A DNA stretch of 64,000 nt from the NCBI GenBank assembly GCA_010093685.1, contig MU006228.1, forward strand, positions 1,124,382 to 1,188,381. Reading direction: 5' to 3'. Below, piece by piece: positions 57,059 to 64,000 of the stretch. Below the pieces are notes generated by a model. That model saw nothing but the letters and a program-made list of their open reading frames with translations, was not told the DNA's origin and did not search any database. Position 1 is the stretch's first letter, and the number at the start of each line of letters is the position of its first letter. The position numbers and the translations under genes were made by a program. The stretch is from Ophiobolus disseminans. Lineage: Eukaryota > Ascomycota > Dothideomycetes > Pleosporales > Phaeosphaeriaceae.

Positions 57059-57528
57059 TTGGGATGGGGTGATGGGCTTCGGCTTGGTTTGTTTGATGGG
57101 TTGGGTTGATTGATGGTTGTATGGGTGGCATTTACGGGCGTTTTTGTTGCTTGCGTTGGTAGTTTTGCTTATTGATCTTTTGCATGTTGGAGGTGGATGT
57201 AGCGCGTATAAACAACAATACCACATCCTGTATACACGCCTAGTGCCTCGGCAATTGACTTCATTTTCTTCGCCTATGAAATGCTACTCGAGGATTAATT
57301 CCCCGCCTTACTAACTCTGATGTCAAAGCTAGATTGTAGATCCCTGCGGCATCCCGAGCGGGAATGTCCAAAGACCCGGGTACTGCCGCCATCATGCATG
57401 CTAATCTATGGGCATATGCGGGTGGAGTCACATACGGAAGGTGTCACAAGCATTGTGAACATGACTTTGGCAGCATCTCTAGCTAGTATTCTGATCTTAC
57501 ACACCCCACGTAAGTTCGGGAAATCAAC
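57059..57528. other. Intergenic, nothing recognised
   Basis: 3' flank of the glucanase and promoter of the monooxygenase; no gene supported. Confidence 0.5.
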
Positions 57529-58925
57529 ATGCCTCGCACCGCATCAAAGAACCTACACGTCCTCATCGTAGGAGCCGGTAAACACTATGCAAGGAGTTTG
57601 TGATATCTACAGAAGCTAACATAAACCTCAGGAACAAGCGGCCTCCTCATCGCCCAAGGTCTCAAAAAAGTCCACCCCACCCCACCTCCCCTCTTCTCTT
57701 TCCCCCCAGCCTAACCCCCTAGGCTTCCATCCCCTTCACCATCTTCGAGCACGAAAGCTCATCCACCTACCAATCCCGCCCACGCGAATGGGGCATGACC
57801 CTGCACTGGGGCTCCTCACACCTCGCATCCTGCCTGCCGCCGCACCTGCTCGCCCGCTTGAACGAAGCGTACGCCGACCCGACACAGAGTGCGGATGCGA
57901 CAACAGGCTTGCCAGTGTTTAATGGGGAGACGGGGGAGCAGATTATGGAGATGGGGGCGCAGGGGCCGTGTAGGGTTAGTAGGCGCAAGATGAGGAATTT
58001 GTTTAGCGAGGGCATAAATGTGAGGTATGGGATGGAGATGGTGGGGGCGGAGGTGCGGGGTGATGGGAGAGTGGAGGTAGTTTTTGGAGATGGGACGAGG
58101 GTGCTGGGGGATGTGCTTGTGGGGTGTGATGGGGCGAAATCGAAAGTCCGGGAGAGTGTTGTGGGTGTTGAAGATGCGGGATTGACCGATGTGCCTATTA
58201 GCATGTTTAATTTTCCGTATAAATTCGAGGCGGGGCTGGCGGTGAGGGTGAGGGGGTTGAATCCGTTGTTTAGTATGAGTATTCATCCGGAGAGTGGGAC
58301 CATGTTTTGGTTGTCGAGTACGTCCCCATCCCATCCCTTCCCTTCCCTCTTACTCTCCTCCCCACTACATCTCCGTAACACCACACAAATAGTCCAGGAC
58401 ATACTTGGCGATGATCCGGCAACTTGGACTTTCCAAATCCTACTCACCTTCCCCGACGCCACCCTCCCCCCCTCAACAGACCTCTCCACACAAGCCGCCC
58501 GCCACGCACTCTTCCAGTCCCGCGCCGCCACCTACGCCGAGCCCTGGCGCTCCGTCGGCCTCGCGCTCTCGCCCTCGACACCCATCCCACTCGACCGCGC
58601 CTCCTACTGGTCCCGCGCCGCTGCATGGGACAATCGGTCCGGGCGCATGACTCTGTGCGGCGATGCGGCGCACCCGCTGACGCCTCATCGCGGACAAGGG
58701 CTCAATCTTGCGCTGCAGGATGCGGAGGCGTATGTTGCTGCGATGAAGAGCGTTGTGGATGGGAAGGGTTTGAAGGAGGCGGTGGATGGGTATGATAAGA
58801 TGGTGTTGGAGAGGGGGGTCAGGGAAATGGGGGTTAGTTTGAAGCAGACGTTGGATATACATGATTGGGGGACGGTGATGGAGAGTCCGATGGCTAAGCT
58901 TGGGATGAGGAGGGCGGAAGAGTGA
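57529..58925 (+). CDS. FAD-dependent monooxygenase (salicylate-hydroxylase-like)
   Basis: Four exons: 57529-57577, 57632-57669, 57723-58317, 58393-58925, giving 404 aa. The FAD-binding GAGTSG (15-20) is split by the first intron. The glutamate after strand two is in FEHES. VLVGCDGAKSKVR is the DG motif, and CGDAAHPLTPHRGQGLNLALQDAEA is the second FAD motif. The third intron (75 nt, pyrimidine-rich) is a multiple of three; retaining it would insert 25 Ser/Pro/Leu-rich residues, so splicing is preferred. The class hydroxylates aromatic or polyketide-type substrates using NAD(P)H and oxygen. The substrate is unknown, and no pathway partner adjoins it. Confidence 0.85.
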
Positions 58926-59094
58926 GGATCTCGGGGGTATCGTAGTGCTAGGTTTTGAGGTGACAGCTGTCCTGCACCATCCCGTCTCTTTGCGCATCAC
59001 TGAAACGGACTGCGAACCCAGTCGGGAAGTCCCGGCTTTGCGACAAACAATCCAATTATTAAAGGGCAAAATTCTACGTTGACTGACGAGATGT

Positions 59095-60601
59095 CTAGAC
59101 AGGTTGAGCTATGGGCACAGCTGGGCAACCATCCGCAGGGGCAACAGCCATGCTATCCAATGTAATAGTTCCGACACGTCTGCTGATGTAATCCAGACTA
59201 ACATCGACCACAACCTCTGGATTCGGCCTCCTGGTTGTAACAACCGCGTAATTGTCTATGGCCGTCCACGATGTCTGTTCGGTATCGCGCACCGTATAGA
59301 GGCAAGGCTCGCCATCAACTGTCATCAATATGAACCCGGTATCGCCGCCAGGACCCTTGAGCAGGCGATAGAACCCGCTGCAAGAGAGTCGTGTGCCTAC
59401 AGCGACGCCGCTGAGTATCTGGTGGAGAGTAACGGATAGATAGTTGTCGCTGGTATCCGAGAGGAAGAAGGTACCGGATTGCGGGTTCCCGGATACTGCG
59501 TTGCTGGTTACGACTTCTGGTACATCGTCGAATATGGACGTTGCCGTCCATGGAGCGAGCGAGCCACTTTCAAAGCCCCCGTTCTCGAGGAGATTGGTCC
59601 GGCATGGAGGAGTGGGGGTTGTTGAAGACGGCGTGGGTGTGGGCGTGGGCGTAGGTGTCGATGAAGGCTCCGGACTAGTCGAAGAACTAGGCAAAATGTC
59701 GGAAGAGGAGCTTGAAACAGTACTTGCGGACGAAGTAGTGGATGTGGTGGTCAAACTTGATGGGATGTCCGAAGCTGATGACGGAACTGCGACCGTGCTT
59801 GTGGAGGGTGTTGGAGACACGCTTGTGGATGAAGAGGTGGATGGCACTGTTGATGAAGTCGCGGATGAAGAGGTGAATGAAGCTGTCGACGCGATCATGG
59901 ATGAAGAGGCGGATGACGCTGTTGACGTAGTCATAATCAAAGTCGCGGATGAGGTCCTGGACGAACTTGTGGCGATAACAACACTTGACGAAGAAGGCCT
60001 TACTGAAGAGGTCGAGCTTCTGAGCGTAGTCGATGACCTGGTGCTAGAGGATCGCGACGAGGAGCTGGATGAGCGCGTGGTTGAAGTGGGTCTAGACGAA
60101 GACGAAGAGACCGCGTTGCATAGACCATAGCCCTTCTGGCAGGTATCCGGTCCGCAATAGTCTTCGGTACTTCCGCAGTAAGACCACTTACTGCAGCAGT
60201 TGCCCCACTTGCTTCCCATGCAGGTGGTACCACCAAAGTCTTTACCGCATCGTGCATCCTTCGTTACGGGCTGGATGGGCGAGGGAACTGCCGACCGTCG
60301 CCGAGTTGTCGTTGGTGTTGGCGTTGGCGCTTTGGAAATTTGCGCACCACACGTCCCGAACGACGCCTGGCATCCTTTCCCACAGTATGCGTCGACTTTT
60401 CCACAGTAGCCGTACTGCGAGCAGCAATTTTCGAACGCTAGATAAGAGTCAGTCACCATCATATTTGTGATTCCGGGGATACTGACCGGAGCCAAGACAC
60501 GTGTACTCCTTTCTTCCACCGCAACTTCCATCTGGGGAGACCTTCGAGGCAGCTTGTGCGACAGCTGCAAAACCGAACAACGCAAAAGCGAATGACTTCA
60601 T
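59095..60601 (-). CDS. Secreted protein with two CBM18 chitin-binding domains
   Basis: On the minus strand, exon 1 is 60601-60487 and exon 2 60437-59095 (49-nt intron), giving 485 aa. A signal peptide (about 1-18, MKSFAFALFGFAAVAQA) is followed by two hevein-like CBM18 modules, at about 27-68 (ENCCSQYGYCGKVDAYCG) and 102-145 (GNCCSKWSYCGSTEDYCG), each with eight cysteines and the aromatic binding residues. The intron lies inside the first module. Then comes a Ser/Thr-rich mucin-like spacer of about 170 residues, a Thr-Pro repeat, and a C-terminal domain starting LLENGGFESGSLAPW, which resembles galactose-binding/CBM-like jelly rolls. No enzyme domain is seen. It probably binds chitin or wall glycan outside the cell. 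Confidence 0.9.
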
Positions 60602-61216
60602 AGCGACGGTTGAGAATCTGACAAAAACGACAGTAGTGTTTGGAGGCGCAGGAGTCCAACGAAGTTCATAAGCCTCGCGCGCAAAGACGAATACTTAATG
60701 ATTGTGTCGCCTGCAAATTTCGCCAGGGCAAGCGACACAATCAACGCCTTCTCAAGCCTAGACGAAGACATCGTCACTTTTTTGCGTATTCTGACTCGAA
60801 ATGCGCCCGAAACTCGTTGTCTAGCTACATATAGTGGACTAGAAAGGGGTCGTGTCGATCCCGTATCCTTCAGGGTCTGTATGCGGAACACCGCTAACGG
60901 TACTACAGATGTCAAACTAAGCGAGCCGCCCACATGTAAATCGATATCCCGCTAGTACTATCGGTCCAGCATGACTGGTCTTCGGAAGTATGCGGCGTAC
61001 ACAGAAATGCCGAACCACCCCTTTTAGCCTTGCGGTGGCTTTTATCTTGACGCCTCATTGTCGCACTCGCTCCTGGCTCGAATTTGAACGATGTGGTATT
61101 TCAGAACATGGAGTACTCCTCTGACGGATGTGCGAGGTCGGGCCGACGAAAGTCACGTCTCACTACCAGAATCTTTTTCGAGATTTGTGGTCACTAATCT
61201 CACAACACTAGGTAAA
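60602..61216. other. Intergenic, nothing recognised
   Basis: Promoter side of the CBM18 gene; no gene supported. Confidence 0.5.
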
Positions 61217-61380
61217 TGTCGGATGTGAGAGACAGGGCAAAAAGGAGGAAGAAGGTTGTTGTATTGACAGAGCTACAGAGAGCGATTATATACACAACCA
61301 GGATGAGTAAGCAGGTAACTAAGGGCCACGTAAGAGACGCAGTTCACATATACTGTGTGAACTAAGGTGCCATGCTGACA
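61217..61380. mobile_element. Solo LTR (family A), copy 2
   Basis: A 164-bp relative of the unit at 22764, also TGTCGGATGT...GCTGACA. It is flanked by the 5-bp duplication GTAAA (61212-61216 and 61381-61385). Confidence 0.85.
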
Positions 61381-61482
61381 GTAAAGATAGATTCGACATT
61401 GCATAGTAACAAAAGAAAGCTACCGTCCTCCATGATTTATATTCTTCACCAAGGAAGGTATACTCTTGAACTTCCCCCTATC

Positions 61483-62117
61483 TCAAGTCCGCGTCTCCAC
61501 AATAGTCAACTTCGCCTCAAGCACTGCCGAGGTCCATTTCGTCGGCACGGTCCACATTTCAGCTCTCATATTGTTGTCCGCTATTACTACATTTCGAAAG
61601 CTTGGTAGCGTCGTATTAGCATTGTTTACATACAGGTTCAGTGCCAGCTGTGCGTCTTCTAACACCCTGAAAGAGTCCTTCAATAGCTGTGGAAAGTCTA
61701 GTTCGAATCCCTCGGGCCGGAGAACATATGTGACCGAGGCAGGAGCTTGTTTCTGGAGCGCGTCTCCTCTCTCTAACTTCCTTCTCTCTGCATCGCGTCG
61801 AGTGTTGGCGACGAGAACGTCAGTTGCACTTTCCCATGGTTCCTTGGCTCCGGAGCGCTTTCCTCCTTCCCCGGATTCCGTCCCGAGCTGTGATTCTTAG
61901 TTACCATGGGGGTGCTATCGGTATGCGACAGCTCTGGGACGGAGGAATCCTCATCTTTGTCCTCTTGAGCTTGAAGCGCATCCACAAACTGCTCGCGGAG
62001 CTCGTAATTGGCCAAGAGCTGCTGGATAAAGCCTTCAGTCTTGGGAGCAGCATCGACCATATCCTGAAACTCGGCCGCAAGCGGCTTCATCTCTTGGAGT
62101 CTATAGGAAGAAGGCAT
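61483..62117 (-). pseudogene. Broken hypothetical gene
   Basis: Read on the minus strand from 62117, an acidic helical part (LLANYELREQFVDALQAQEDKDEDSS) runs to about 61830. The sensible continuation (ERRKLERGDALQK..., then LRPEGFELDFPQLLKDSFRVLEDAQ) is in another frame and ends at 61483. No good intron bridges the switch. It has no recognised family. It may be a decayed gene or a two-exon gene with an unusual intron. Confidence 0.4.
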
Positions 62118-64000
62118 GCTCAGCGAGATGAGGAAGACTGTTCATGGAGGTCGCTGAGATATGGGATATATGTGTCGGGCCAGGCTTGTTGATTGGATCA
62201 CAGTGTCGAAGTGGTAAGTCACGCGAAATGGGACGTTGGGAAACCTGTCGCAGCACACGTGCCGGGTGTTGAAGCAAACAATTTTCTCTTTCGCAGCGCA
62301 TGCTAGGCACAGACAAAGTCGCGCAAGGCCCATTCTCTCAACACCACCGTTACGGATGCGACCCTTACATGCCGTCGTTTTGAACCTTTTCCGCGCCCAG
62401 ATGTACAAGCCACGGTATACTTCTCAGTATATCTGCTCACCATGAGTTACCTTCGCTCCGTCCTTCCAGGGGTTCAGACCTCCAGTATCATATGGACTTC
62501 CACAATCGGCAGAAATAAACGCGAAATTTGGAAAATCGAGCGGCTTGAAAATACTACATTTCAGTGGAACAAGAAAATCGAGCAGCTCGAAAATTCCCCC
62601 TTCTCGGTTATCTCAGTTTCCTCACAAACAAAAAGTTCGATAAATGTTGAGAATGTGTGGGTTCAGTCCAGGTTGGTGGAAGGAAGGGCCGTGGTATCTC
62701 CGATGTGAGGCAGGCACGGCTGACTGTAACGCCTTACGTGAAGTTGCGGTGGCCTCTTACACGGAACAATACGATAGTCAATACAATACGTTGCAGCCAC
62801 CCTACCTCGTCCCTCCTCCCACTCGGTTCTCTATGGTAGTCATACTACTACACTACCCAAACGATGGGTGCAGAAATCGTAAAGAGATTTCAATTTACCG
62901 AGCAGCACAGTTACAAGTGTCGCAAAGATCTGTTCCCATCCGTTGCGCGGTCTTCCGCTAGACCTTATCGACAGCAACTTCTGTATCTCTGGCGTCTGGC
63001 GCGTACGTCGTTTATATTACTCTGCGAGGTCACGATGAGATGCTGATCATGATGCGGATATATCAAGCACTATTCATTAATCATCTCAATCGTGCCGGAG
63101 CGGTGGTTTCTGCTGCATTGCTCGACGTTCGTATTTCACATACTCGCTACGTATCTATCTTATCACGATTCCGAATCAAGGCTGACGTTGGTGATTACGC
63201 TGATGAAGTGTTGGAAGATGAACGCAGGCTGAGGCTATACATCAATCTTTTGCTAAGCTATCTTTTCTTGATGCTTGTATGTATGCTCCCACTATGCTCC
63301 GCTTTCTCGAGCAGTCTTCTTGACAACATACATGTTCCATAGCAACCTTGTTCTTCCAGGCTCATATCTTGACATCCTCAGCCCATGAGTCGGAAAATAC
63401 ATGTCCATCTTGTCTACGTTTTCGTCAATGACAAGGTTGTAACATGTTTTTGACAAGTAATCCTCGGCAGCTTATTGTGAAGGAAAGAACCCCATGTTGA
63501 TCATACTCCCCCCCACCCCCTCGGACGAATAAGGGAACTTCATGACGGCGTAGATCGTTACGGGTTAGGTGGACTCAAGTTGAGGCCCGGCGGCAGCCGT
63601 TGTACCAGGACCCTGGTTGCTCATTTTGAGATTGTACTTAGAGATCTGGAACGAAGGCGAGAATAGGCCTTGCGCCGAGGTTTTTGATATGTTACAGGGG
63701 GGCTGGAGACAAAATGGGGTTCCATGATGTAACGGTTTGGGCTCTGCCCAGACCTACTCTAGTACGAGTTGGGATAGCTTATGTACGGTCATGTATATAA
63801 GCAGGTCTGCCTACCTTAGATAGTCAATTCAGCGCAGTCCTCCCCTCCACACACCGTCACACATGATACTATACAGAGACATTGATTCCGACCACATCAC
63901 GCTCCTATGGCAAACACAATTTTTGATTGCTCTCCCACTGCGATCCCAAGCACCGTCTTATCGTTATAGGGGAGGCTAAAGATGAAGCCTAGGCTGCAAG
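62118..64000. other. Gene-poor right end
   Basis: No gene supported. Contents noted are the 28-bp repeat copy (62568-62595), a diverged partial copy at 62531-62552, and an LTR-like TGTAACGG with a TATATAAG about 70 bases on, at 63728. Confidence 0.5.
62568..62595. repeat. 28-bp dispersed repeat, copy 2
   Basis: Identical to 39561-39588. A diverged copy (GAAAATCGAGCGGCTTGAAA) lies 37 nt upstream. Confidence 0.7.

Noticed and set aside
59444..60130. Glu/Asp/Val-rich plus-strand open frame opposite the CBM18 gene
   Set aside because: It is the reverse of the Ser/Thr-rich linker codons; the minus-strand protein has clear domains.
63040..63342. 100-codon open frame with a hydrophobic end
   Set aside because: Weak start, no family resemblance and gene-poor surroundings.
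63728..64000. Possible LTR beginning TGTAACGG with a TATATAAG downstream at the right edge
   Set aside because: No second end, target duplication or second copy is in the window, so it is only suggestive.

Overview
This is a window of nuclear DNA from a filamentous ascomycete, most likely a Dothideomycete. The evidence is eukaryotic gene structure with short spliceosomal introns (about 47-75 nt, GT...AG, with CTAAC/CTGAC-type branch sites), typical fungal proteins (GH17 and GH5 glucanases, an AYG1-type hydrolase, a CBM18 protein, a surface-growth GT2) and fungal transposons (pogo/Fot, Tc1/mariner, solo LTRs). The class-level guess is inference. I found no tRNA, rRNA or CRISPR array.

Layout. 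1-4141: the end of a pogo-like element, then a broken minus-strand coiled-coil-like gene and non-coding DNA. 4142-9016: a secreted GH17 glucanase followed by three head-to-tail paralogues of a small secreted cysteine-rich protein, which share an intron after the signal peptide, a cysteine pattern and a 13-nt motif 47 nt after each stop. 10678-22007: a carbohydrate/lipid-type neighbourhood holding a nucleotide-sugar dehydrogenase (-), a GT2 glycosyltransferase, a membrane alpha/beta hydrolase, an AYG1-like hydrolase and a decayed wax-synthase-like acyltransferase. 22764-31499: a solo LTR, then a head-to-tail array of four relatives of a DEDDh exonuclease-like plus zinc-knuckle family (one pseudogene, one zinc-finger-only remnant, two intact genes), with a 220-bp tandem repeat inside the array. 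32476-36785: a RING-type membrane protein gene interrupted by two DNA transposons, one pogo-like and one Tc1-like; removing both elements with one TA each rejoins the host reading frame.

37945-60601 is ordinary, mostly single-copy gene space: a small unknown protein, a one-pass membrane protein, a Cue2-type CUE/Smr protein, a secreted Ala/Asn/Gln/Gly repeat protein, the HECT ubiquitin ligase UFD4/TRIP12, a nicotinamide-nucleotide adenylyltransferase, a type II membrane exo-1,3-beta-glucanase, a FAD monooxygenase and a two-CBM18 secreted protein. 60602-64000 is gene-poor, with a second solo LTR of the same family and a broken minus-strand gene.

Taken together, many genes act at the cell surface or wall (GH17, GH5, GT2, CBM18, small secreted proteins, repeat protein). 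The most unusual content is the DEDDh/zinc-knuckle array, the small secreted trio with its shared 3' motif, and the doubly interrupted RING gene. Transposon decay is largely by nonsense changes, which fits repeat-induced point mutation but does not prove it. All intron calls were made by eye.
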